Shown here: positions 34,710 to 43,074 of the stretch, in pieces
Layout of the letters: every line of letters begins with the position of its first letter
Numbering within the stretch: position 1 is the first letter of the stretch
Assembly: GCF_000818395.1 (NCBI RefSeq)
Contig: NZ_JWJG01000028.1
Coordinates: forward strand, 1,428,222-1,492,221
DNA length: 64,000 nt
Source of the DNA: Noviherbaspirillum autotrophicum
GTDB taxonomy: Bacteria; Pseudomonadota; Gammaproteobacteria; Burkholderiales; Burkholderiaceae_D
Direction of reading: 5' to 3'
Notes under the pieces: model-generated
What the model was told of the DNA's origin: nothing
Seen by the model: only the letters and a program-made list of their open reading frames with translations
Databases searched by the model: none
Translations under genes and position numbers: made by a program

Positions 34710-35031
34710 TGACCGCCTCGCAAACCAAGTCGACGTGCTGCTTTCTCGCGACGTCGGGCAGCACGGCCTTGATGTTATAGATAATGCCGCCATGGATCAC
34801 GCGCATGCCGGCATTGATGTCGTCGCGGTGCCGGATCCTGATGCTGACGCGCGTAATAGACGCTTCTGCACCGGCCTTCACCGTCTCCATTCCGGTCTGG
34901 TAGCGGATGTCCGCCCACAGATCGGCCACATCGGCCCATCCCGTGGGAAGCGGCTGCCCGATCTCGTCCCGCTCAGTTCCCAGTGCCTGCAGCTTCACCA
35001 GGGTGTTGAGTTGCATCGAAAACGCTGCCAT
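34702..35031 (-). CDS. Head closure / head-tail joining protein
   Basis: A 109-residue protein of the SPP1 gp16/HK97 type (GWADVADLWADIRYQTG, ASITRVSIRIRHRDDINAGMRVIHGG, YNIKAVLPD). It stops DNA leakage after packaging. Confidence 0.85.
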   Translation of the reverse strand: MAAFSMQLNTLVKLQALGTERDEIGQPLPTGWADVADLWADIRYQTGMETVKAGAEASITRVSIRIRHRDDINAGMRVIHGGIIYNIKAVLPDVARKQHVDLVCEAVNA

Positions 35032-35600
35032 TACAGCCCCCAGATTCGATACCGATCGAGCAAATGGTCGATGAACGACGCCTGGACGCTATCCTTTTCC
35101 GGAATACCCGAAGGATCGAACTGCTCGACCAGTTTCGCGAGGATGTACAGCTTGATCGCCGGCGGCGTATTCGTCTCGTCGTCGCCATAGCCACAGACAA
35201 TATCGGCGACTACTGCATTCCTGCGCGCATATGTCGACGGCCAGGATGTTCCCGGTATCGCCAACAGCCGGCATGGCTCAGTCATGTTATCCAGCTCATA
35301 CAGCGCCGGAGACAGTGTCTGCAGCACGTTATCAGCGTCGTAATACTTGACTGAAGTTACCGATGCGACCGGCGGACGAGGCAATTTGATCGCATCAGGG
35401 AAAGCATCCAAGGAGACGCGCCATGTCTGCGACACCAGCGCGCGCCCCATCAGATGCTCGGCGTATTCGATGATGCCCATCAGCCATGCCTGAATAACGG
35501 CATCCAGCGCCGTATCGCTCGCGGGAATGCGCAGATTCGCTTTCGCATCGGTGAGCGATACGGCCAGCTTAGCCGGCGGGCTAATGAGCTTCGCCGACAT
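35031..35600 (-). CDS. Head-tail connector (gp6-like)
   Basis: A 189-residue protein (LTDAKANLRIPASDTALDAVI, HLMGRALVSQTW, CGYGDDETNTPPAIKLYILA) matching phage gp6-like head-tail connectors that bind below the portal ring. Its stop and the next start overlap. Confidence 0.87.
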   Translation of the reverse strand: MSAKLISPPAKLAVSLTDAKANLRIPASDTALDAVIQAWLMGIIEYAEHLMGRALVSQTWRVSLDAFPDAIKLPRPPVASVTSVKYYDADNVLQTLSPALYELDNMTEPCRLLAIPGTSWPSTYARRNAVVADIVCGYGDDETNTPPAIKLYILAKLVEQFDPSGIPEKDSVQASFIDHLLDRYRIWGL

Positions 35601-35603
35601 CGC

Positions 35604-35879
35604 TTACTCCGCCTGATTGGTGGCGCCGGCACCGCCTTCCGCCGTGGAAGCCGCCTTTGCTGCGGCTTCCAGTTCTTCCGGATCCAGATGCTCGATCAGC
35701 TCGGCGCCTTGACTGATCACGTACTTAACGGCGTCGGAATCGGTATCGATCTGGCCGGCTTTTTCCAAAGCCTTGGCCTTTCCGGCGGAGAATGTAACGG
35801 CCTGGTTCGGCTTGTACGCCACACCATCCACGGTTGTGTCGACAATGACGCGTGCCGGAACTTTGTTTGCTTTTGCCAT
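35604..35879 (-). CDS. Small protein downstream of capsid gene
   Basis: A 91-residue acidic protein (MAKANKVPARVIVDTTVDGVAY; Ala/Glu-rich C-terminal half). Position after the capsid suggests a head decoration or neck-related factor. The family is not recognised. Confidence 0.65.
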   Translation of the reverse strand: MAKANKVPARVIVDTTVDGVAYKPNQAVTFSAGKAKALEKAGQIDTDSDAVKYVISQGAELIEHLDPEELEAAAKAASTAEGGAGATNQAE

Positions 35880-35960
35880 GTTTTCCTCAAAAGGTGAATA
35901 AAGAAGGACGCACGAGCCGGACGGCCCGTGCAGACGTCTGCACTATGCTGCGGCGTGCGT

Positions 35961-37178
35961 TTAGGTCGCGGAGTGCTGGAAGGTCTTGACGGCGTTCACG
36001 TCCAGCAGATTGCCGCCGGCACGTGCCCATGCCAGGAAGCCGACTTGCCCCTTGGATGCGTAGGCGGAGTCTTCGAAGCGGAACAGCGTCAGATCCAAGA
36101 CGTCGCGGATCATGTAGCGGTCGAAGCAGCCGTAGCCGATGGTCTTGGCATTGGCGCCAGGTTGAGCCATGTCGTTGTTGATGACGACATCGGAACCGAG
36201 CAACTGAGCCGGCGTTCCCGTCTTCATGCCGATTTCGTAGGCATCCGCCCAAACAGGACGGCCGGTAGTGTCCTTGATCTTGCGGACCACCTTGCGGGTT
36301 TGCTGATGCATCATGAACGCGCAGTTGCCCATCGCTTGATAGGCCGCGTCGATCGACTCTTGCAGATCCACCAGGTCATCGAAGCCGAGGGTCGTAGTAT
36401 TGCCAGTCGCAGCAGTCTTGCCGACGCTTGCAGCAGTCACGAAGCCAGTCGGCTGACCGGTACCGGTACCCGTCGTAAAGCCGGCATTCATTGTGCGGCC
36501 GATACGGTCACGAATGCGCTTGTTCACCATTGCAACGATGTCGATGCTGGAGTCTGCAAGCAATTCAATCGGGATCGTGATGATCTTCGACGATGCCTTG
36601 AACGCATTCAGACTGACGGTACCGAAGGTAGGATCAGCGGAGGTTGCCTGAGTGTTTTCTGCAACCCATTCGCCAGTTTCGGAAGTGCCGTCCGAAGTCG
36701 GATAACCCATCGCATTGCCGGCTGCGGTCGTGATGGACGAAGCGACGGAGCGCATACCACCGTATGCCTTCAGGTAGTCGATCAGCTCTTGTGCCACATT
36801 GGTCTGCACCGCGTAGCCACCCTGCGAACCGGTGCCGGTGGACATCGTGTTACGAATCAGAAGGTGCTCTTCGCGTGACAGCGCATTGACGCCTTCGCGC
36901 AGCAGCTTGGCAAATGCCGAGCGCGTAACCGCCTCGCCTTTGTTTTCCGGCGCGCGGCGGAACTGATCGACGTCACGGTTATGAGCCTCGGTTTCGAGGG
37001 CAAGCACCTTCTCGACCGCAGCGATCTCTTGTTCCAGTGCTTCGATTTGATCGGCGCGGGCATCGAATGCTGCCTGGTCTTCTTTCGACCAGACGCGATC
37101 GCCTTTCTGCTCCAGTTGGTTACGGGCTTCGCGCGCGAGTTGCTGACGTTGCTCGCGCAATGCTTGAATTGATTTCAT
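35961..37178 (-). CDS. HK97-fold major capsid protein
   Basis: A 405-residue precursor. An N-terminal coiled-coil scaffold of about 105 residues (QALREQRQQLAREARNQLEQ) is followed by the HK97 core: GGYAVQTNVAQELIDYL, SKIITIPIELLADSSIDI, IGRTMNAGFTTGTG. The encoded ClpP-like protease upstream would remove the scaffold. ATG 37178 with GGAAAGGA before it is preferred over a 63-codon upstream extension that overlaps the protease gene. Confidence 0.92.
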   Translation of the reverse strand: MKSIQALREQRQQLAREARNQLEQKGDRVWSKEDQAAFDARADQIEALEQEIAAVEKVLALETEAHNRDVDQFRRAPENKGEAVTRSAFAKLLREGVNALSREEHLLIRNTMSTGTGSQGGYAVQTNVAQELIDYLKAYGGMRSVASSITTAAGNAMGYPTSDGTSETGEWVAENTQATSADPTFGTVSLNAFKASSKIITIPIELLADSSIDIVAMVNKRIRDRIGRTMNAGFTTGTGTGQPTGFVTAASVGKTAATGNTTTLGFDDLVDLQESIDAAYQAMGNCAFMMHQQTRKVVRKIKDTTGRPVWADAYEIGMKTGTPAQLLGSDVVINNDMAQPGANAKTIGYGCFDRYMIRDVLDLTLFRFEDSAYASKGQVGFLAWARAGGNLLDVNAVKTFQHSAT

Positions 37179-37202
37179 GGGAAATGTCCTTTCCAAAGGT
37201 CG

Positions 37203-37225
37203 AAAAAAAAGCCGCTCAAGGCGGC
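37203..37225 (-). terminator. terminator between protease and capsid genes
   Basis: Read leftward: GCCGC-CTTGA-GCGGC followed by T8. It lies within the late operon. Confidence 0.8.
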
Positions 37226-37249
37226 AGTAATCGGAGTTGCGCGAGCGCG

Positions 37250-37945
37250 TTAGCCGATTTCGTGCAGGCGCAGCCGGTTGAGGTTGCGCTGTCGGACCAC
37301 CTCCCAGTTCGGAGAGTTGTCCTGCTTCTGTTCGATCTTCGGCGCGTTGCTGTATGCCGAAAGATCCCATCTGTTGTTGGCGGCGGGCGCGTCACCGATT
37401 GAATCAACGAAGCCGTTGTCGAGCGCTTCTTGCGCCGTGAACCATGTTTCCGCCTTCATCCAGGCCGCGATCTCCTCGACGGACTTGCCGGTTTTCTTGG
37501 CGTAGTCGTTGATGATCGAGCCGTCGATTTTGTCCAGAAGCGCGGCTGTTTCGGTCAAGTCATGCTTGTTACCGTAAGCCATCGTCCATGCCTCATGGAT
37601 CATGAAGAAGGAACCCTCAGCCATGATGACGCTCTTTGCCGCGATCGCCACATAGGTAGCAGCGCTGGCGGCGAGCCCGTCGATATAGGCGGTGACGTTG
37701 CCATGCTGCGCGATCGCCGTCGCCATCGCCCGACCGTCGAACACGTCGCCGCCAGGAGAATTGATCCGCAGCGTTACCGCCTGGCCGCTCAGCTCGGCGA
37801 GCGTCTTGTTGAACTCGGCAGCGCCGATGCCCCAGTAGGGATCGATCACGTCATAGAGGTAGATCGTGGCGGCATCGCCCTCGGCGCGAATTTTCACCGG
37901 ATCGCGGCTGGCGTTATTGCGAATCAGTTGAACGAGCTTTTTCAT
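37250..37945 (-). CDS. ClpP-like prohead protease (S14)
   Basis: A 231-residue serine protease. NSPGGDVFDG is typical of ClpP; the nucleophile Ser is in GLAASAATYVA near residue 95 and the His in FFMIHEAW near 119. It matures the capsid shell. Its start overlaps the portal gene end by about 32 bases. Confidence 0.9.
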   Translation of the reverse strand: MKKLVQLIRNNASRDPVKIRAEGDAATIYLYDVIDPYWGIGAAEFNKTLAELSGQAVTLRINSPGGDVFDGRAMATAIAQHGNVTAYIDGLAASAATYVAIAAKSVIMAEGSFFMIHEAWTMAYGNKHDLTETAALLDKIDGSIINDYAKKTGKSVEEIAAWMKAETWFTAQEALDNGFVDSIGDAPAANNRWDLSAYSNAPKIEQKQDNSPNWEVVRQRNLNRLRLHEIG

Positions 37946-39242
37946 CGTGTTCTGTCCTTCTCGGAGGTTGCTGCGGTTGCGGCGGTTGGTCTGGGTGCGG
38001 CGGCTGTTCCGGCGGTCGTGGTTGCTGGCTTTGCTGCTTGGTCGGGTCGTAAAGCACGTCGCCGCCAGTAATCGGCGGCAGATTCTTCGCCTTTCGAAGT
38101 TCGTTCACCGTCATCCACCCCGGCCCCTGCGATCCTCCGAGGGCTTGCCGCATATACTCGCCCTCTGCTTTCGAGTCTCCGGCGAGCAGCGCCTCCATCT
38201 TGTGCTCGACAAAAGGCGAGGCACGCCGGAACAGTTTCCGGTTGAGCTCCTGCCGGAGTCGGGTGATGTACGGCTGAAGCGAGAACTTTACGAAGCCAAT
38301 TGTCATCTGCTCGACGCCCGAACCCCATGAACTTGTCGTTTCCTGAGCACCGATCATGTGCGGCGGAACGCCAAACGCACGCGCGATATCGATGACCTGA
38401 AATTTGCGCGACTCCAGCAGCTGGGCATCGCCAGCCGTCATGCTCATTTCTTTGATTGTCAGCCCTTGCGTCAATACCATCGGCTTTGCCGCGTTATCGA
38501 CCCCGGAATACTTTTTCTCGTACTCTTTCTTGAGCTGATCGATCTGCCCTTCGTCCATCTTATTGGGCGAAGTGATAATGTGCTTCGGCGCCGCGCCGTT
38601 GGCGAAGAACTTTCCGGAATAAGCGTCTGCGGCCAATGCAACGCCAATGGACTGAAATGCCGCCCATTGAATGACCGACATGCTGCGCATGCCATTGAAG
38701 CCGAATCCTGCAAAGTGCAGCATGTCATCCTGGTGCACCGCGCGAACTTCCCCGGTCTGGTAATCAGTGACGATGTACACCAGGGCATCGCCGATCTTGC
38801 GCACCTCGACGTAGTCGGGATGCAGCGGACGCATTGCCTTGATGCTGGCCATGCTACGTACGATCTCGACGAAGCCGTCACCACGCAGGCAGATCGACTT
38901 GATCACCCACTCCCACATTGAAGCCGCGGTCCAGTTCTCGATCGGCTGCTCGTTCAGAAGCCACCACAATGCCGGCTCAATTTCCTCGCGACCTGTATTC
39001 GACTCTTTGTACACGGAAACCGGAATCGCGGCGATCGCGCCGGCGAGTAACCGGACACAGGCATACACCGCAGATACCCGCATGGCAGTATCTGCGGTCA
39101 CCGGGAAACCGGATGCCGATGGCGCACCACCGAGCAGTTCGATGACCTGCGGATCACTCGATCTCACAAGCGTCGCGTTTTGTATGGACGCAACTTCTCC
39201 GCTCCCCTTGCCGGAAAACCATTTTTTGATCGTGTTTAGCAT
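37914..39242 (-). CDS. HK97-family portal protein
   Basis: A 442-residue portal (SAVYACVRLLAGAIAAIPVSVY, GMRSMSVIQWA, AFGVPPHMIGAQETTSSWGSG). The C terminus is Pro/Gln-rich and disordered. It forms the DNA entry ring. The start overlaps the terminase stop by one base. Confidence 0.93.
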   Translation of the reverse strand: MLNTIKKWFSGKGSGEVASIQNATLVRSSDPQVIELLGGAPSASGFPVTADTAMRVSAVYACVRLLAGAIAAIPVSVYKESNTGREEIEPALWWLLNEQPIENWTAASMWEWVIKSICLRGDGFVEIVRSMASIKAMRPLHPDYVEVRKIGDALVYIVTDYQTGEVRAVHQDDMLHFAGFGFNGMRSMSVIQWAAFQSIGVALAADAYSGKFFANGAAPKHIITSPNKMDEGQIDQLKKEYEKKYSGVDNAAKPMVLTQGLTIKEMSMTAGDAQLLESRKFQVIDIARAFGVPPHMIGAQETTSSWGSGVEQMTIGFVKFSLQPYITRLRQELNRKLFRRASPFVEHKMEALLAGDSKAEGEYMRQALGGSQGPGWMTVNELRKAKNLPPITGGDVLYDPTKQQSQQPRPPEQPPHPDQPPQPQQPPRRTEHDEKARSTDSQ

Positions 39243-40909
39243 TAGAGAGAGACAAACCCTTGGTCAATACTGTTGTCTTCGAACATGAGCGCACGCCCCA
39301 TCGCCATCAGCATGGCGACCGGAGCATCGATCTTCTCGCCCGGCTTATCTTTCGTCGGATGCTTGAGCCCGGAGAACTTGGACTCGCGCATGATGACGTT
39401 ACCTATCATCCACTCCACGCATGTGTTTCCTTCGTGCTGCAGGTCGCCGGTAAGCACCAGGTTCTCGACCTCGATGATCGGTAGCGTGAAGTGCGATGAC
39501 GTCTGCGTGATCTCGACCATGGTCAGGCCGGCATCGATCAGCTTCGTCACGAAGTAGGCTGCAAACTTCGGGTCATAGGCGGCCTCCTTCAGCTCGAACT
39601 TCTTGTAGAAGGACTCCAGGTCGCTGCGGATCACATCGAAGTCCGTCGCATTGCCGTCTGTGACGATCAATTCGCCGAGCCCTTGATAGCGCCGGAAGTG
39701 ATCGTTTTCCGGCTTCGCAACCTCCGCCTCGTTCAAGTACAAACGGAAGAACACGTAGTGCTTGCGGCCACGCTTGAACACCAGGCAGACGGCTGCAATA
39801 TCGCTTTTCTCAGCCAGGTCAAGGCCGATCCAGCATTCCTCGCCGGCGAAGTCGTCCAGCGTCAGGTTCGCATCGCCACACTTGCGCCAGTCGTCGACCG
39901 GGATCCACTTCTCTCCGCCAGCAAGCCAGATATTCAGGCGCTTGGTCTTGAAGTTCGGCTGCTCGGTCGGCTGCCGCTTTGCCCGCTCGCAAGCATCCCG
40001 CAGGCCGCTGAGATACACCGACACGCCCAGATTCGGGTTTGCCTTGGCCCACTCGATCGGATCGTCCCACTTCTTCGGATCATCAACCGTGTAGACCACG
40101 GCGAGGAAGTCATCATCCTGGACTATCCCTTCGAGCACCTTCTCGGCATAGCAATGCTGCTCGTACCCGAAGCTGCTCAGATCGAAGCCGGCGGTCGTGA
40201 TCTCCCAGATCAACGGCTGCCGGCGCGCACCCTGCCCCGACTTGATGACGTCGTAGATTTCGCGATTCGGATGGGCGTGCACCTCATCCAGGATCGCGCC
40301 GTGCGGGTTCAAGCCATCCATCGACTTGGAGTCCCGGCCCAGCGGCACGAACTTATCGGCCTTCCCCCTTACGTACAGCTCGCTGCGTCGCTCCGCGATA
40401 TGCCGGCGCAAGTGTGGGCTTGCCTGCCGCATGCGCACGGCTTCGTCGTGCGTAATGCGCGCCTGTTCCAGCTTGGTCGCAGCCGTATAGACCTCGGAGC
40501 CGCCCTCACCGTCGAACACGAACAGGTACAGGCCGACGCCGGCCAGCTTCGTACTCTTGCCGTTTTTACGCGGAACCTCCTCCCATACCTCGCGGAAGCG
40601 GCGAGTGCCGTCTGCCCGCATCCAGCCGAAGGCCAGCGCCACCCAGAACTGCTGCCAGGGCGACGGTACAAACATCTGCCCGGCCCACTCGCCCTTTGAA
40701 TGACGGAGGAACAGGAATGACTCCAGCGCGTGCTGGGCATGAGCCTCGGAAAACCACAGGCCTCGCTCGTGCCCGGTTTCGAGGTCGCGATAATGCCGCT
40801 CAACGCCGAGCCGCGTCCAGCGGCAAACCGGAATCTCGCCGGCGAGCACCGCTCTGCCGTAGGCGTCCCAGTCGAAGGTGGCGGTGCGCGCCTGCTTCGG
40901 CGCGCTCAC
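39242..40909 (-). CDS. Terminase large subunit
   Basis: A 555-residue DNA-packaging motor of the HK97/P27 type. The Walker A-like motif EVPRKNGKST is near residue 110 and Walker B AILDEVHAH near 205. The C-terminal nuclease domain has LDLAEKSDIAAVCLVF. It cuts and translocates DNA into the prohead. Confidence 0.94.
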   Translation of the reverse strand: MSAPKQARTATFDWDAYGRAVLAGEIPVCRWTRLGVERHYRDLETGHERGLWFSEAHAQHALESFLFLRHSKGEWAGQMFVPSPWQQFWVALAFGWMRADGTRRFREVWEEVPRKNGKSTKLAGVGLYLFVFDGEGGSEVYTAATKLEQARITHDEAVRMRQASPHLRRHIAERRSELYVRGKADKFVPLGRDSKSMDGLNPHGAILDEVHAHPNREIYDVIKSGQGARRQPLIWEITTAGFDLSSFGYEQHCYAEKVLEGIVQDDDFLAVVYTVDDPKKWDDPIEWAKANPNLGVSVYLSGLRDACERAKRQPTEQPNFKTKRLNIWLAGGEKWIPVDDWRKCGDANLTLDDFAGEECWIGLDLAEKSDIAAVCLVFKRGRKHYVFFRLYLNEAEVAKPENDHFRRYQGLGELIVTDGNATDFDVIRSDLESFYKKFELKEAAYDPKFAAYFVTKLIDAGLTMVEITQTSSHFTLPIIEVENLVLTGDLQHEGNTCVEWMIGNVIMRESKFSGLKHPTKDKPGEKIDAPVAMLMAMGRALMFEDNSIDQGFVSL

Positions 40910-41430
40910 TTCTTGCCGACGATCCGCATCCCGATCGCGGCCTTCTGCGAACGGAACTTTTCGATTGGATCGTCGAAGAGTGAGCCCTGCGGACCATCGC
41001 CGATGGCCTCGCCCTTGATCTTGTGGAAGCTGGGGATGGTGAGCGCCGCCTCGGGCAACCAGGCGAGCAGCTGTTTCTTGTAGTCCCGTGCCATGTAGTA
41101 GGCTGGATCCGGCGCCCGGTATCCGTTCTTGCTTTCGCGGATATGGCTGCCGCCATTGTCACGCTTGACGCGGTCCAGCTCGTCCTCCGCATCCACCCAG
41201 TTGACGAACGTGCGACAGATGATGGTCAGCATCATCGCGTCAGTGCGATGGATCAGTCCGTACTCATGCAGCGCCTGGGTGACGTGCCTCCAGATTTTCT
41301 TTTCCTTGGCGGACAGCTTGGTGATCTGGTCCGGAATTTCCGAAAGAATTGCCGCGACAGCAGGCGGCACGGACGTAGCCATGTCATCGTCAACCGATGG
41401 CAACGCCGTTAAATGGCTCTCTGCGCTCAT
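40906..41430 (-). CDS. Terminase small subunit (P27 family)
   Basis: A 174-residue P27-type protein (LSAKEKKIWRHVTQALHEYGLIHRTDA, YMARDYKKQLLAWL). It recognises the packaging site. It overlaps the large-subunit start. Confidence 0.88.
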   Translation of the reverse strand: MSAESHLTALPSVDDDMATSVPPAVAAILSEIPDQITKLSAKEKKIWRHVTQALHEYGLIHRTDAMMLTIICRTFVNWVDAEDELDRVKRDNGGSHIRESKNGYRAPDPAYYMARDYKKQLLAWLPEAALTIPSFHKIKGEAIGDGPQGSLFDDPIEKFRSQKAAIGMRIVGKK

Positions 41431-41486
41431 GATTCTTCAGATCCAAGAAAAAAGAAGTCCTGCAGGATGGAGGGCTGATTTCCTTA

Positions 41487-41579
41487 CCCCCCCCCTACTC
41501 CAAAAATATAGCTACGCGAAAATTGACGAACCGGACGGTCTACGTCGATTTTCGGCAGACTTTTGACCACCCCCGGGGG
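41487..41579. other. candidate cos/packaging region
   Basis: The non-coding gap between HNH and terS holds a run of nine C (41487-41495), an inverted repeat CGAAAATTGACG/CGTCGATTTTCG (41517-41554, one mismatch) and a perfect CCCCCGGGGG palindrome (41570-41579) beside the HNH stop. In HNH-terminase phages the cos site is often in this neighbourhood; the exact cut cannot be read from sequence. Confidence 0.4.
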
Positions 41580-41990
41580 TCAGCGTCCGAAGCCGCCGTC
41601 CTCGCGCGCGGTCTTGCGATCGTGGCATGGCTTCGACATCGCCTGCCAGTTCTTCCTGTCCCAGAACAGGGACTGTGCGCGAGTGACCGCTGCCGGATCG
41701 CCACTGTCCTTCGCTTCCTTCAGCTTGTGCGGAACGATGTGGTCAACCACAGTAGACGGAATGATCAGCCCTTCGCGCCGGCATTCGTCGCACTCGCACA
41801 GCGGATGCTCGCGCAGGTATGTCTCGCGTGCGTTCTGCCACTTGCGGCCATACCCGCGCTCGTTCGCATTGCCACGCCGCTCATCACTTTGTCGCCGGTA
41901 CAGCGCAGAGTGCTTGTCACAATAGCCCGGCGCATCAACGAGCTTCCCGCACGCTGGATGTCGGCAAACTGTCTTTGCTCGTGTGGCCAT
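41580..41990 (-). CDS. HNH endonuclease (packaging-associated)
   Basis: A 136-residue HNH nuclease. CRHPACGKLVDAPGYC and HPLCECDEC carry metal-binding cysteines, VVDHIVPHK is the H of the HNH core, and NWQAMSKPCHDRKT is the N-H part. Adjacent HNH-terS-terL genes are typical of cos-packaging phages, where HNH assists terminase cleavage. ATG at 41990 is preferred; an upstream extension would cross the terminator at 42003. Confidence 0.88.
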   Translation of the reverse strand: MATRAKTVCRHPACGKLVDAPGYCDKHSALYRRQSDERRGNANERGYGRKWQNARETYLREHPLCECDECRREGLIIPSTVVDHIVPHKLKEAKDSGDPAAVTRAQSLFWDRKNWQAMSKPCHDRKTAREDGGFGR

Positions 41991-42002
41991 GGCGTTTGAA
42001 GT

Positions 42003-42043
42003 AAAAAAGCCGCAGCGCCGTAGGATATTGACGACGTTGCGGC
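42003..42043 (-). terminator. terminator before late operon (tR'-like)
   Basis: Read leftward: GCCGCA, a 23-base loop, TGCGGC then T6. It lies between the Q-like gene and the first late gene, the position of lambda tR'. Confidence 0.65.
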
Positions 42044-42192
42044 GAGGCCGATGGGGAGTTTCACCGGAGGAGATTACCGAGCACTTAGCTGCGAATTCGT
42101 CATTCCGAACGCGCTGCAAAGCGTAGCTGAATCCTACGTATTTTCTCCAATGGTTTCTAGGGTATGCATACACGTCACAAAAGGAAAAAGTT

Positions 42193-42564
42193 TCACGCGT
42201 TAGTATCTGCTATCGCGGATTTGCGCTCTGCCATGCGCTTTTCCACCAGTTTGTGCAGCGATTCCATGCGCGCATAAACGGTGTTCACATGGCAGCGCAT
42301 GCGCCCGGCAATGGTCTGATTGGACATGCCTTGCACATAGCGCTGATAGCCGGTCTCGTACAGTTCCTTCTTTGACGCCTTGACGCCGGCCATAACGGTG
42401 TCGATCTCCATCTCATCAGCGTCCGCGCACAGGTCAGGACCGGCGGTCCCACGGATATGCACGGGCTGGTAGGCCGGATAGCTGCCACCAGCGCCACCGC
42501 TTCGACGCAGCCCGTTCATCCACTCGCCCCACCGTTCCAGCCTTTCATCGACCCATTTGATCAC
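42193..42564 (-). CDS. Antiterminator Q-like protein (Phage_antitermQ type)
   Basis: A 123-residue protein. An N-terminal ERLERWGEWM precedes DEMEIDTVMAGVKASKKELYETGY and a C-terminal helix-turn-helix MSNQTIAGRMRCHVNTVYAR. This layout matches phage 21-type Q proteins. The GTG at 42564 overlaps the upstream stop (GTGA). Placement right before the late operon and a terminator supports control of late transcription. Confidence 0.75.
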   Translation of the reverse strand: MIKWVDERLERWGEWMNGLRRSGGAGGSYPAYQPVHIRGTAGPDLCADADEMEIDTVMAGVKASKKELYETGYQRYVQGMSNQTIAGRMRCHVNTVYARMESLHKLVEKRMAERKSAIADTNA

Positions 42565-42788
42565 TTGTCGCTCTCCCTTTTGATTTCTTCTGACACCGCA
42601 CGTCCGGTTACCGCGTCCCACGTCACGCGCACGGCTGCGCCGCTATTCACCTTGGTCCCGATCTCGACGCCGTTTTCGCAGGCGTAAAACACCGGTTCTC
42701 CTCGTATCCCCCTGCGAATCTGTCCGTCGATCATTTCCTTGCCAAATGCTTCTCGCAGGTCATCGATGAACGCTGTTACCGTCGGCAT
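42561..42788 (-). CDS. Small conserved-looking phage protein
   Basis: A 75-residue protein (MPTVTAFIDDLREAFGKEMID, GEPVFYACENGVEIGTK). No function is known to me. GAGAG precedes the ATG at 42788. Its stop is coupled to the Q start. Confidence 0.65.
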   Translation of the reverse strand: MPTVTAFIDDLREAFGKEMIDGQIRRGIRGEPVFYACENGVEIGTKVNSGAAVRVTWDAVTGRAVSEEIKRESDK

Positions 42789-42818
42789 CTTTTCTCTCAG
42801 ATTGCTCTTCGACACTCT

Positions 42819-43063
42819 GTCTAACCTCCTAACCTGCAAAAAATGGTTGGACGATGAAAAACCGCATCAAATAAGGCTCCGTCTAACCTCCTAACCATCC
42901 TAACCACATTCAAATTCTCATAAGATATTGATCTTCACTCCCGTGCGTATGCGCACGTAAAACAGGTTGGACGGGTTAGGAGGTTGGACGAAGCCTTGCG
43001 CCATCAGGGGGTTAGGCGTCCAACCTTTTGCCATGCGGTTAGACGACCCGGACGGGTTGGACG
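42819..43063. repeat. iterated GGTTGGACG/GGTTAGGA motifs, candidate phage origin or operator
   Basis: A 286-base gap without a gene. GGTTGGACG occurs at 42845, 42965, 42982 and 43055, and GGTTAGACG at 43037. GGTTAGG variants start at 42974 and 43010. CGTCCAACC, the reverse, is at 43017. Two identical 16-mers GTCTAACCTCCTAACC (the reverse of the motif in tandem) are at 42819 and 42881. The cluster lies next to the primase-helicase gene. Confidence 0.75.
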
Positions 43064-43074
43064 AACCTATCCTG

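Noticed and set aside
37179-37370. 63-codon N-terminal extension of the capsid gene
   Set aside because: It runs through a terminator hairpin and overlaps the protease gene; the ATG at 37178 has a good ribosome site and the expected scaffold start.
41991-42173. N-terminal extension of the HNH gene
   Set aside because: It would cross the hairpin-T6 terminator at 42003 and lacks HNH-family sequence.
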